The translations under genes were made by a program, and so were the position numbers. Positions 36,260 through 49,300 of a stretch of DNA of 64,000 nt are shown here, one piece after another. The DNA comes from Dactylonectria macrodidyma. Lineage: Eukaryota; Ascomycota; Sordariomycetes; Hypocreales; Nectriaceae. The stretch is from NCBI GenBank assembly GCA_020744425.1, contig JAGMUV010000005.1, positions 4,278,001-4,342,000 of the forward strand, in the 5' to 3' direction. Under the pieces are notes generated by a model. It searched no databases. It saw only the letters and a list, made by a program, of their open reading frames with translations, and was not told where the DNA came from. Within the stretch, counting starts at the first letter, position 1. Every line of letters begins with the position of its first letter.

Positions 36260-39200
36260 ATGGCGCCCATGAAGCGTTCAAGACGAGTCGTGGATGACGA
36301 TGAAGAAGAAGGCATTGGCAATGCCCGTGAGGGACGCCCCAGTCCTCGACCAACGGACTCTGTAGGTTCCCAGTTCGCCGCCGCAATGTATGGCCTATGT
36401 CTCGGCCGAACTAACCTGCCGACAGAGAAAACGCGTCCGAGTTTCTCTAGACGACCAGCCGAAAGAACCGACACCTCAAGCTTACGAGTCACCGGACTCC
36501 GAGTCCGACGATGAAACCGACCGCGATCGCCCAGACTCTCCCCCTCAGACTCAGTATGAACTTATGCGCGATGCCGGCTTCAGACATCTGGAGAACACCG
36601 ACTTGGACGACCAGCGGGCCACCCAGAAGCTCAGACACCGACCGACGAACCTTGGCAACAACATGGTGTCCGAAGGTGGCATTATTGAGAGCATCACATG
36701 CGTCAACTTCATGTGCCACACGAGGCTTCACGTTGAACTGGGTCCCCTTATCAATTTCATCGTCGGCGAAAACGGCAGCGGCAAGAGTGCTGTGCTGACG
36801 GCCTTGACCCTTTGTCTCGGCGGTAAAGCCAGCGATACTAACCGTGGAGGAAGCTTGAAGTCCTTTGTCAAGGAGGGAACCGACCAAGGCACCTTGACTG
36901 TCAAGATCAAGAATGCCGGTTCCGATGCTTATATGCCTGAAGTCTACGGCGATTCCATCATCGTCGAGCGCCACTTCTCTAAAACCGGTGCCAGTGGCTT
37001 CAAGGTTAAGAGCTCTATGGGACGAATCATCTCGACAAAGAAGCAGGAGGTGGACGAAATCTCCGAGTGGTATGCGTTGCAGATCGGCAACCCCTTGACT
37101 GTCCTGTCCCAGGACAACGCACGTCAATTCCTTAACTCGGCTACCCCGGCCCAAAAATACAAGTACTTCGTCTCCGGTGTCCAGCTGGAACAGCTGGACA
37201 ATGACTACAAGATGTCACAGGACACACTCGACAAGACTCTCATCCTTAGAGACGACCTGACGAGTAAAATTGACAGTGTCAAGAAGGAAATGGAAGACGC
37301 CCAGCGACTTGCCGAGACAGCGCAGAAGAACCAGAGTCTGCGCGAGAAAGCCAGGCACTACAGGAACCAACTGGTATGGTCTCAGGTCGTGGAGCAGGAG
37401 AGGTTGCTCAAGGAGCGCGAGGGAGCTATTGGAAAGCGTGACACAGCAATTGCAGAAGCTGAGATAATATGCGAGGAAATGAGCCAAGCCCTGACAACTG
37501 CAGAAGAAAAATTGGTAAGAGTCAGACAAGCGCGGGAGGACCTGGAGACAGATCGAGGAACCTTCGAGGACAGGATCAACGAGGCAGAGGCGGCCTATCA
37601 TGCGGCTAGAAAAGAGGTCCAAGACCTGCATCGAGAGGAACGAGATGCACATGGCCGCCTCAAAACCATCAAGGATGGTATATCGTCTTGTGAATCCAAG
37701 ATCAAAGATGAGGAGCGGCGTTTGGGCGAGTCAACTGGATCCGCACGTGCGGAGAAGGACAACGAGCTTGCCAAAGCAACCGCCAAGGAAAAGGCACTCG
37801 AAGGAGACCACGACGAAAGCACGCAGCAGCTTCCTAGACTCCAGGCTAGGTTGGTGGAAGCTGAGCAAGCCTCTAGGAAAATTCAGCTTGCCAAGGATAC
37901 CAAGAAAAAAGAGATCGTGGCCGCAGAATCACAAGTCAGGGAACTCGAGTCTAGAACTGGTTCTGCCTTCGATGGCTTTGATAAGGACATGGGTAGTCTG
38001 GTCAAGGCGGTTCAAAGCGAGAGGGGATTCGATCAGAAGCCTGTCGGACCCATCGGCGCCCACGTCAGACTTTCAAAGCCGGAGTGGTCAGGGATTCTCG
38101 AGAAGACGCTCGGAGATGCATTAAATGCGTTTATTGTGACGAGCAAGTCTGATCAATCAAGGCTTTCAAACATTATGCGCAGGGTTGGGATGAACAGACC
38201 TCCTCCCATCTACATCGCGTATACAAAGAGCATCAACACGAGCAGTCAGGAACCAGACGTTGGGTTCGACACAATACTCAGAGTTCTACAATTTGACGAC
38301 GAGTTGGTTCGGTCACAACTTGTCATCAACAACCAAATCGAAAAGATCGTTCTGATTCAGGAGCGGACAGAGGCCCAGCGAGTAATGGTCGACAACACAC
38401 CTCCACGCAATGTATCTGCATGTATCTGCTTCCATGACGGAAAAGGAAAGCGAGGCCATGGATTGCGCATAACGAATCGGGGCGGATCCATAGGTACAAG
38501 CCCAATCCAGCCTTGGACGCAACGGCCCAGGATGCAGACCGACTCTGCGCGCCAGGTCGACCTGCAAAAGGAGAACCTGGTGCAACTGGGCCTGGAAATG
38601 CGGGAAATAATGAGCGAGGACCGCCAGGCGACCCAGACACTTCAGCGGCGCAAGACCGAGCTCGACAACCATCGCAAGAGTATAAAGGATATCGAAAACA
38701 GGCGTCGCCGGATCCAGGCTGAGATGGAACGCATCGCTATGGAACTCGACGGCTTTGAGGGCGCCGACGACCGCCTTGTTGTCTTGCGTGCGGAGCTCGA
38801 GTCCAAGCGTTGCGAAGAGGAGCAAATTGGCAGCCAGTATGGTGCAATGAGACTGGCAAAGCGGGATCTCAACACTAAGTCTGAGGATGCCAAGCGAAGA
38901 CTGGACCTCGAGAGAGGCGAGCGTGAGGATTTCCAGGCTAAGGTCAACAAAGCTGAAGAGAAGATCAAGACCCACGAAACATTGAGACGGCTTACTCTCG
39001 CCAAGAAGAACGAGGCATTCGAGAGGGTGGACATTGAGAAAGGCGAGCGGCGACGCGCGGTGCAGAAACGAGACGAGAAAGCGAGCGAGGTCGCAGACTT
39101 CATTGGACAGGCCCGGGAGATGGCACCAGACCGCGTCCACATCCCTGACGACGAAACCCACAACAGCATCGAGAAGAAGTATGAGAAGGTCCGCGAGCAG

Positions 39201-39940
39201 CTGGCACAACGCGAGAGGCGGCTCGGAGCGACTGACCAGCAAATCTATGACCGTGCCACCGAAACTCGGAAGAGATACGAAGATGTCATGAAGCAGACTC
39301 GAGACGTAGACGACACTATCTCGTCACTGAAGCGAGCCATTGAACAACGTCTGCACCTCTGGCGCCAGTTCCAGCGACAAATCAGCGCCCGGATCCGCAT
39401 TCAGTTCAACTACCTCCTCAGCGAGCGTGGCTTCCGCGGCAAGATTGACCTCGACCACCGCGCACGCAAAGTCCAGATTCAGATTGAGCCCGACGAGACG
39501 CGCAAGAGCGCGGCCGGCAGGAACACCAAGACGCTATCCGGTGGTGAGAAGTCCTTCTCGTCCATCTGTATGCTACTCTCTGTGTGGGAGGCCATTGGCT
39601 CGCCCATCCGCTGTCTCGACGAGTTTGATGTCTTCATGGACAACGTCAACCGTGCCATCAGCACGAACATGCTGGTAAGCCACTATCTGATCTGACGTAA
39701 GACCCGTCGGAGTGTCGGACGAAACTAACGTAGGTCTGGTGTAGGTGGATGCCGCGCGCCGTTCGGTCTCACGACAGTACATTCTCATTACGCCCAATGC
39801 CATCGAGGGCCGCGCTCGCCTGGACAAGGATGTCAAGATTATCAGGTATGTGAAGTGTATCCGATGGCAGTGAACGGTCTTCTGATGTGTTTTTTTTTTT
39901 TCGCAGATTGGTGGATCCCCGCCAACGGACCATCGTGTAA
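36260..39940 (+). CDS. SMC6: SMC6 subunit of the SMC5/6 genome-stability complex
   Basis: Smc6 heterodimerises with Smc5 to form an ATP-driven complex that acts in recombinational repair and replication-fork stability. Four exons (36260-36361, 36426-39674, 39745-39845, 39907-39940) give 1161 residues. The order is standard: an acidic N-terminal arm with KRSRR and RKRVRV basic patches (1-80), Walker A GENGSGKS (148-155), a first coiled coil, the hinge (about residues 560-700, with GPIGAHVRLSKPEW and NAFIVTSKSDQ), a second coiled coil, the ABC signature LSGGEK (1071-1076) and Walker B leading to the acidic DEFD (D1099). The C-terminus reads KIIRLVDPRQRTIV. Intron 1 removes 64 nt between Ser34 and Arg35. 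The intron before the last exon has a 13-base poly-T tract next to its acceptor. The last exon codes for only the final eleven residues. Confidence 0.96.
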
Positions 39941-40224
39941 GAGTTCGCGTACAGTAATATGCGATTGTGAATACTCGGAGTTGCATGCCATGACGACATT
40001 GGCGAGGCGCTTGGGCGTCAACATCAGGAACAGGACTATTGGAGTTTCGAGGGACAATGACACAAATGACGGGGGAGTGTACGGATGGATTTGGTATTAT
40101 GTTAGGTGCTTGCCAGAGACTCTATGTCGGCAGAGGTTGCGGGGTTGGTTGGTTGGTTGGTTGTACATGATTCATACACTATCATACAGACAATGGATCA
40201 GGAACCGGTCAAGGGGATTAGACC

Positions 40225-41050
40225 TCAGATCCGGACTCCCTTGCTTCTCAGGACATTGACGCCAGCGTTGAAAGTGAAACCGGCCCATTGGCCAAGGGAC
40301 CCAACAAGACCGCCGAGGGACTTGACTTCAGTAAACCGCCGCTGGAGGAATTGCTTCGTCTCGATGAAGTCAGGGGACCGGTCATTGGTCATAAATAACT
40401 CGCTGGTGCTGTATATCATGGATAGGCTTGCGCGCTTCGAGTACCATGAGGGATCGACGGCCTTGTCCCCGGCGAGGAACCAGATCTCGTCGGCTAGGGC
40501 TGCCAATTCCTTCAGAGATGCGGGCACATAGCTGGGCTGGGCCATGATGGCCAATGCCTAATGGGAGGTTCATGGTTAGAAAATATTATGTGGTTCACAT
40601 ATAATAGCAGCGGGTACGTACCTCCTGCCACCGATCCAAGATCTCCTTGTTGCCCATCAATCGCTCCCAGGTCAAGGCCTCGACACGGGCCGCAACCCCT
40701 AGTTGGCTGTCGTCTCCCTTGAAGAGCTCCTCGTTGCGGGCAACGAGGGCCTCACGCTGGGAGACGAGGTGGTACTTGATGAGGCTAAAGGTGCCCTCCG
40801 GGAGAACGCTGGCGCTTATGTCGAGATATCCGGCGTCGCGGGCGCCCAGTCCCAGTGCTCGCTGGGAGAAACCGTGCTCGGGAACGTGCTTGTACGCAGC
40901 GGAAAGGATGGCCTTCTCAGCGTCGCCGAAGGGGCCCGGAGGCGGAGGGTGGTCGTATGAGTGGAAGGGCCGGAGGGCAAAGCGTTGAGCGGCGAGTCTC
41001 GGCACGCGCAAGGCGCATGGCCGGGGAAGGAGCCGGGCGGACGCCGACAT
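40225..41050 (-). CDS. COQ9: Ubiquinone biosynthesis protein COQ9, mitochondrial
   Basis: Coq9 is a lipid-binding member of the coenzyme Q synthome that presents intermediates to Coq7, at the matrix face of the inner membrane. Two minus-strand exons (41050-40622 and 40557-40225) give 253 residues. The first 30 residues are Arg/Ala/Leu-rich without acids, a typical matrix presequence. The body contains AILSAAYKHVPEHGFSQRAL and GARDAGYLDIS (the TetR-like fold) and LTWERLMGNKEILDRWQE. After the intron come ALAIMAQPSYVPASLKELA, EIWFLAGDKAVDPSWYSKRA and AGFTFNAGVNVLRSKGVRI, the family's C-terminal block. The splice is phase 0 with a GTACGT donor. It is convergent with SMC6, with 284 bp between stops. 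Confidence 0.95.
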
Positions 41051-44000
41051 GGCTATCGATATATGGATGAGCGGGAATTCGGATAGATGGAGAGCCGGAG
41101 GGCGAGAAGCAACACTGCATTGGCGTGTCGAATCGTAGAGGCGGGTGGAAGCTGGAGGCGACGGAGCTCAATATCGTCTGAGTCTTGAAGTTTGAGCTAT
41201 GATTTTCCAATGACGGGTGGGGGGCTCCTCCGATACTTTGATGTGGGGCCACGCCGGGGAAGCTCGGGCCACTTCCGCCTATCCTACCCGGCATCAACCA
41301 TTAACCCTCTCAGTGTTCACAGTCCATGAAATAGGTAGCCATCGTTAACATCATTAATATCATCATCCGTGCTCACAACTAGTGTGTTGTCCTGCAACTG
41401 GGTAAGATAACATAGCTAGGCTGGTTGGGGTGTGAAGAGACAACCCACTCGTGAAGTTTATTCAGTTTTGACCATGCCATGCCGTCTTCGTCCTTTGTCT
41501 TGGCTATGCCCTGCGAATCGATTGCAAGAGGCATCCCAACAACCAAACATCGTTTCTCACGTAAGACCATCACGCCCGACAACTGACACCAAACTGCCGA
41601 CTATCTTATTGAGTATATCCCAGCCCTGGAAAAGTAGTCGCGTTGGCGGTGACCGTATTGTACCTGGTGTACGTAGTAGAAGTGGGCAGCTGGTGCGGTT
41701 GTCGGGATTTCCAACAGCCCCAATACGTATGCATGTGGGCGAGAGGCATTTAACTACTTACCTAGGTATCGCATGGATCAACCCATAACCCGACTACATA
41801 TGGAGGGTCGCTTGAAGTGATCTCATCCATGTCGGGGACGACAAGAATCTACCCACCGGTGTACACTTCCATCCTCGTATGGACGTATGCCGCCAATGGC
41901 TACGAGCAGTGCTCCACATGGATTACTGCCAGGAGCTCTGGCGTGGTCACAAACTGCATGGCGTAGGATCCGCTAGCAACCTTGATGATCAGATCTACCG
42001 CAGCTATTAATCCATTCGCGCGGCGTTCCGTTGGATTCAGAATCTCGGGCGTTGACAACTTGAGGCCTGCTAGGTCTCGCACGCGAGACGGGTCTAAGTA
42101 GCGAACCTTGATGACATTTCGTTGTCCGCGGACCACTCCAGCTGAACCAGCCAATACGAGGCTCAGAAAGTGCCTCGGACAGTAGAGAGGAGATGTGGAC
42201 ACTGCGGGCACCAGTCGCTGTCGGTCTTCCATGACAATTGCTGAGACAACTGCAGCATGGTACGAAGTATTTACCTCTCCTGTGCGTGCGCTGTACATCC
42301 CCCCCTTTAGCTAACCAGTTAGGTCGCGTAGCCAGGGACAAATTGTCGAGCAATCCCTTTGGGTAACACTGACCGCTGTGGCTTGAATCCGCCTGCACGA
42401 CCTCCTAAACGAACAGACCTGAAAAGACTCATCAGACTGAAAAGTTGCCTCGACCTCTTCGTGACGCTCCAACATGTCTTTTTGCAGGGACAGAGTGACA
42501 TTTCAAACATGGGTAAAGTGCTGTATCGTCGCTGAAGAGGGGAACATAAGCCAGGGTGATTGGACGGCTATTTCCGCTGAGCCTCTGCCGGGCTGTTGTG
42601 TAACAACACGACCTTTGCGGCGTTGCAATACATGTCGAGTTGAAGGGCGAAACACACCGATCACAACTGGACATCGCTGGGCCTGAGCTGCACATGACGG
42701 GCAGGACGACAGGATACACAGTTTGAAGAGGATACAAATGGACTGTCTGGTGTGGTTATTCCTTGGTCCTTGGCCTCATGATGTTAAATGTCCCCTGCAG
42801 GACTGTGGGTTTATGCCTGTGATTCCGAAGAAGCGTGCGATAGACAGGGGTTGAGTTCAGACGACGCCCCTCAAAGGCGGCAAGGTCGGAAAATAACGAG
42901 CACGTGGTGTCCTCTCAGGAATGCCCGCCGCACTTATGGCCGCGAACCTAAACGTAACTCAAGAACGGATACGAATCGTGATGCCTGGATGTGACATGAC
43001 TGGTGAGGTGACCCCGTTCCTATCTTCCCAGTTTGCGAGCTGTGCCAGCGGTGGAATTTGACATGTATGAAGTGCGGGATGTGGATTCACTGGCGTAGAT
43101 CTCGCGGGGGAGTTGCGATCCAGGGAAGGCTTTGCATGACAAGTTGATTCCTCGCATCACCCGCGTGGGTTGCTATGAGTTGGTTGCATATCGCGGCCAT
43201 CCCTGAAAGCACCGCAGGTGTCATGCTCTGGTTGGCGAGAGAGCGCCTTCGCTGATGCCGTAAGGCAACTGTCTCATACCTGAGTCGGTCAACGTTCATG
43301 ATTAAGTTGGTGGGCGAACCGTGAGGCGACAAGACAAGGGTTTGTCGGCACTATCAGGCCGCTTCGAGCGGCTTGCATTGTTTGGTCCACCAACGAGCTT
43401 GCCCTGGTACGAATTGAATGATTTGATGGCGTCGGCCACTTCTTGACCATCCAACACTGCCCCACACGGCAGCCAACTACCTGGCCTCCTTGCACCCTCC
43501 TCCGTATTCTAAGCCGAGATTCGTGAAGCCCGGCATTGCTGACAGTCGCGGTAGTTCGAAGACGAGGCCTGAGTGTTGAGTGCCACTTGGCCCTTGCGCA
43601 GCTTGACCAGTTCTGGCCTGAGAGGGGAGAAAAACCCCGCGGTTGGTGAGATTGAGAGATGGTTGATAAAGACTGATGTGTTGAGCAAAGCCGTGGTGTG
43701 GTGGACGACGCGGCATTCGCACGACGGAACACGAATGGGCGACCCATGCATACCACAGGACCCGTTGATTGACGGAACTAGGGTCTCTGGGCTCAGGTGG
43801 ACTTGCGGAGCCTTTTGCTGCATACTATCCCATCCATCTCATGGAGCACGTCAGTGGGTAGGAACTAGTCGATGACAGCAACAAGCATCGGCACATGCCT
43901 TGCACGTTTGCCAGGCTCATGAGGTGTAGCTCGTACATACCTACATTGGCAGGTACCTAGTAAGTATGTGAATCAGACCTGTCAATTGGTGCTGGGAGTA

Positions 44001-46311
44001 CAAGCGAAGATGTGGTGATGTCTCTGATTGACGCAGCAGTTGGGTGGGGTGTGGTCGATGAAGGTCGTTCAAAGTCTTTCAACTTCATGGAAATGATGCG
44101 TGCACGGCTTGACGGGGTGGGTAGACGGTACTAGGGTAGCCCGAAGTTGTAGTCCTGGGGAATAAGGATTATACGGTGCTGTTTTCGTTGACCGCACAGT
44201 ATACATGCGGATGTATTGAAGGGCATTGATGGCTTGAGACAACTGGGCTGCAGCGAACGGTAAGGCTGTCACATTGTTTAGAGCCAGTCCTGTCTTGGCT
44301 GCTTCACTCAACCAAAGTTTACAGAGTACCTTAGTCTCAGCAGATCGACAGTTTGACAGCCAAGTAGAAAGCTGACGTGAAAATTTTTACTGAGGCTACC
44401 TACCTACCTAGTACCTGCCAGCCTGGGACCTGATATCACAACGTTTTGAGAAGGTACTCTGTCAGCCCGTCACTTCCGTGCGAGTGCCTCGTCATCCCAG
44501 GACAGCCAGGTGAGTGGACAAGTTCTAGCCTTCGCCCGGAAGCGGAAGCAGGTGTGTCCCACCACTCGACGGGTCGCAGATTCCTCCGCGAGACAGCAGC
44601 TTGTGCACGTACATTATGCGAATAGGTGGCCGGCAACATATCTTGTGTTTGGGTTGAAACAACGGCCTTGACTCTCCCGCAATTGACAACGTCAGCTACC
44701 TGGTGGTTTCAGTCAAGTCACCTCAGCATGGGGGCTCCGACTGACAAGACTTGAAGACACACCTAAGTATCTGCAGACTGTAGTCCTGTACTAAACTACA
44801 CGACTGAGCTTGGGCTAGTACCTAGTCAGCTCGTCCCCTCTTTCTGCTTGCCCGCCTTATCCACTTGGTCAGGTTCCCTGTTTGGTTACCCCAATCAACG
44901 TCGTCGAACATGGATGACGCCAATGTGATTGTGACTGACTGGCATCACGGTGGCAGCAACTTGCAGATTTTTGGTATTGCCTTTCGTTGCAATCGCCTGC
45001 CTTAATTGCAGGTACCTGGCCAAACTGCCTCGTTGAGACAAGGATAACTGAACGCCACTGAGCCGGAAGACTTGCACCACCCGCACCACCCATCCACCAC
45101 TTCCCGGCGCCAAGCCGAGAACCCATCACCCGCGCGCTCGCCGAATTTGCTCAGCCAGTGACGGATGCCATTGACGACGACCTGAGCCGTCCGAGTGCAT
45201 GCGCCGCGGCCTACGAAGGAACAGGTAAGCTACAGTGTTTGCCTACCTATACCGAGACCGCTTCCCCGAGCTCGGTACTGTACGGATCTGTCTACCTGCC
45301 TACGTACCTGGTATTTCCCTGGTATGTGATACCTCAGCCCTGTGGAAAAACTTTCGTCACTCGTCCCCCCTTCAGAGATGCCCTCGTTTGCCTGGCCGAG
45401 GTTGTCGCAAGCCAACGCGCCCAACAAGCCCGTCGGCGCCGCAATACAGCCAGCTTATCCCTCCGTCTCGTGTCGCCATCGTCGACGGGATCTACAGCCA
45501 TTAGCTTCGAATAGTGGCTTGTTTAGAGAGACATGGAAGCACATCCAACCACGGTGCCGACGGACGAGCATTGCGCTCGAGGAGGAGCACTTGGCACAGT
45601 CTGGAGCTCTGGATTGTACCTTGTCGGTACCTCACAGTTCTCAGCTAACTCGTCCAGGGCATCTGGTCGCCGCCCGCACCAACCCAAAACCGCAGCCGGA
45701 CCGTTAAGGGACCCTGCTTCAGCTTCCATTGACAAGCAAACCCCTGAGCCGCCGAGCGCCATCGTTGTGCCAATTCCAGGTTGCCTTCTGGCTGCGCCGT
45801 GGTACCGTACCAGAAAGAGTACGGAGACTGTAGGTACGAAATGGTAGGGTAGCCTGCATCGCGGGTCCCCCTAGTCGTCCCCCAGGTCCCGCCCTCTCAT
45901 TCGTCGCCTGGTCCCCTCCGCCTCATCAACGCGTCTTTTCTTTTTGCGACGGACAAGGCAGTGAGGAAGAACACACGCCAACATCTGCTGCTGCTCTCTT
46001 TTGCGCTGCCCCAGTTGTTCCTCCCCTTCCCCAAGCCCAAGCCCGAGCCCAAGCACAAGCTCAAGCAGCCCGACACGAATCGCCCGTGCTGCAGCCCGCT
46101 TGCATTTATGCGACATTCGACGTCCTCTGGCTGACTCTGGACCAGTGGCTTGTTTTCGCCTGCTCTCCCCATAGTTATCCCGCCGTTCTTTGCGACGTGG
46201 ACACTGGACACGCTGCCTTCCGCCTATCCAGACCAGCCGCTCGTCGCTCACCACGCGACAAGGACACCCTCCCACCCCCCAAAAAGTTCTCGATTGTAGA
46301 GCACAGTTGCC
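41051..46311. other. Gene-free 5.2-kb block and leader of the Gbp2-like gene
   Basis: This is the longest stretch without a supportable gene. Frames of up to 155 codons occur on both strands (for example 43289-43756 minus and 41900-42298 minus), but they overlap one another and show no domain. TACCTACC and GGTACC motifs cluster around 43941, 44397 and 45240-45310. From about 45900 on the plus strand is C-rich with repeated CAAGCCC/GAGCCC units (46030-46065), which looks like the promoter and leader of the gene starting at 46312. Confidence 0.45.
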
Positions 46312-49300
46312 ATGGGTATGTCATCTCCAGTTGTTCTCTCTGTTGTCCTGCCCTCCATCTCCCCTCCAGCTCGCCGCTCGCTGCTGGTCTTCGCGACTCG
46401 ATTGTTGCCCGGTTCAAACACGCGTCGGTCCAGCATCGTGCCGGCGCAGAGCTTGCCCGTACACCTCCCTGCTCCCATCTCCCTCGTCTTCCTCACTGAG
46501 CCTGCTCAGACGGTCAAGCCTGCTCTTCAAACAAGTTCAGCCCGATCTTGAGCGGGAAACTGAGCTTCAGCCCGATTCTGAGCGGGAGCCTGACCCAGCC
46601 CGAACCTGCCTCTGCGCGCTCGCACACTCGCTCCCACTCCTGGAGTGTCCTCATCAATCAATGTGATACCACCTCTTGCTCGATGCACCTCGGAGCCCCC
46701 ATTCCACACCCGACAACCTCTTCCGGCCGTCTCTCTCGCGTCACATTTCCCCATACACTGCATTATCAAACCCCCTTACCTGCATGTTTTGCGCCAGGTC
46801 CACTCAACGTTCCCCTCTACCTATGCCACCCCTCCACCACCTCGACCTAGCTACCGTCACTCCCTGTTATTTCAACCACTCTTCCTCCTTCGCCTCTGTT
46901 GTCGTTGCGTTTGTCACGGATATTTCTCTTGGTTTTCGATTCTAACGCTCACCTCTCTCTAGCTGATTCAGGCGATACCTACCGACCCGTGAGTAGTTCT
47001 ATTCTCTTTCCGACCCCGTTTGCTCTTCACTTGCCTCGCACGCAATTACCCTCCCATTCCCACGCATGGCCATGTGTACCCCCGCGCGCGCGACTGCACT
47101 GCGGCTGTTTCTGGCTGCTTCCGAGCCTCCTCCCCCGCTTCGCACGGGGTCCTGGGGCTCTGGTCTCGCACGTTGGGAAGAATGCTTGGGTTCTTTCCGC
47201 TCATCCGAAACCGGTCGTTGCGACTGGTCGCTTGATCTTGTCGCTGTTTCGTGCTATTGAGCTATCCCGCGCCTGACAGCGAGCGGCTATTTCTTGCTGT
47301 GGCTGGAGTGTGAATCACTCTACACGAGCGCGTGGCGCTCGCCCCCCACTCTGTGCCTCGCAAATCATCCTCACGTCACCTCAAATAATCTTACCTATCG
47401 CATTATTCTCGAACCTCGAACCTCGAACTTGCCACCTTCCACCTCGGCCTAAGGGCATGGAAACATCTTTTATTTATCCCGCCGCTAACGGTTACCAGCG
47501 CGAAAGGTCCCGATCACCTCGACGACGATCCAGAAGCCCTGGCCGATCAAGTCGCCGACGGTCCTATTCCCCCCGCAGTCGATCAGCAAGCCGGGACGAT
47601 TATCGCCGAGGCCGTGATCGTTCGCCCATGACTGGTACAGGCGCCCCCGGTGGAGGACCAAGCGCAGGATACGGTGGACAGGTTCCTCATCGATCATACG
47701 AGGAACGGGCCGCGGCGCGAGAACAGATGATGTCGACCATCCGCGAGTCGTCCCAACAGGACCGCCGGGTCTACGTCGGTAACCTTTCGTACGATGTCAA
47801 GTGGCACCATCTCAAGGATTTCATGAGACAGGGTGAGGCTTTCGATGCCGCGGACTTTGGAGGAGTGACGTGGGGCTGACGAGATGGACATCTAGCTGGA
47901 GAGGTGCTTTTTGCCGACGTTTTATTGCTTCCAAACGGAATGTCGAAGGTGGGCTTCATCGCATAGTCTTTGGTTGGCTTTCTTTTGTGGTTCTTTTTCC
48001 CTCTTAGCCTTCTGGATGGTTGGGTTGACGGGTTGGGACGTTGTCCTTGGGTGATTGTAGGGATGCGGGTAAGTTGCGCCCTGGCGGAACGCTCACATTT
48101 GACTTAAGCTGACATTGCTCAAGTATTGTGGAATACGCTACGCGGGAGCAAGCCCAGCAGGCTGTTGCCCAGCTAAGCAACCAGAACCTCATGGGTCGTC
48201 TCGTCTATGTTCGAGAGGTTTGTCGCCCCTCCCCCGGCGAGTGTTGTGCCCCGAAAGATCTGCCATACTAACATTGGGGATTCAGGATCGTGAGGCTGAA
48301 CCCCGATTTATCGGTGCCACAGGTGGCAACCGCGGCGGCTTCGGCGGCGGAATGGGCCCCGGAGGTAACCCTGGTGGCTTCAATCCGGGCTATGGCGGCG
48401 GCGGTGCCCCCGGCGGTGGCGGTCGTCAGATCTACATTGCCAACGTTTGTTACTCCCCTCTCGTCGTGTCAGTTATCTCTGGTTGTTGACTCGTGATAAG
48501 CTTCCCTTCAACGTCGGCTGGCAGGATCTTAAGGATCTTTTCCGACAAGCAGGTATGTTGTTTGCTTCCGCTCTCGGGGCGGCTGTGTTCGGGAGACAGC
48601 CCACCTAATTCCTTGTTTAGCTAGAAACGGCGGTGTCGTTCGCGCCGATGTCCATGTTGGCCCTGACGGGCGACCTAAGGGGTCCGGAATCGTCGTGTTC
48701 GAGAGCCCCGATGATGCTCGCAACGCTATTCAGCAATTCAATGGCTACGACTGGCAGGGACGAGTGCTCGAGGTCCGTGAGGATCGATACGCCGGTGGTG
48801 GCCCAGGCATGGGTTTCGGCGGTCGTGGCGGCTACGGCGGTATGCGAGGAGGAGGATTTGGCGGCGGCTTTGGCCGTGGAGGATTCGGTGGCGGCCGTGG
48901 TGGATTCGGATTCGGTGGCCGTGGAGGCGGCTTTGCTGGAGGCCCTCCCGGCGGCGGCCCCGGTGGCTTCGAAGGCCCCCCTCCTGCTAGCTCCATCCCC
49001 CCTAACGCTTTCACTGACTTCGCTACTTCTGGGACCGAGAGAGGGGAGATCATCTTTGTTCGCAACGTAAGAACCCCCGCCCCCAAACCGACCTGAGTTT
49101 TGACACCTAACTCGAAATAGCTTCCTTGGTCCACCAGCAACGACGACTTGGTTGAGCTCTTCACCACCATCGGTAAGGTTGAGCAGGCCGAGATCCAGTA
49201 CGAGCCTAGCGGCCGTTCTCGAGGCACTGGTGTGGTTCGCTTCGACTCGGCCGAGACTGCGGAAACGGCTATCGCTAAATTCCAGGGTTACCAATATGGT

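Noticed and set aside
38313..39242. 309-codon minus-strand frame opposite SMC6
   Set aside because: It is a shadow of the coiled-coil coding strand. The SMC6 protein is continuous and fully diagnostic.
41900..42298. 132-codon minus-strand frame with somewhat protein-like middle part
   Set aside because: No family resemblance, no supporting splice sites, and overlap with another random frame. Kept only as a low-probability candidate.
43289..43756. 155-codon minus-strand frame
   Set aside because: Low-information Ser/Arg/Thr composition and overlapping frames on both strands.
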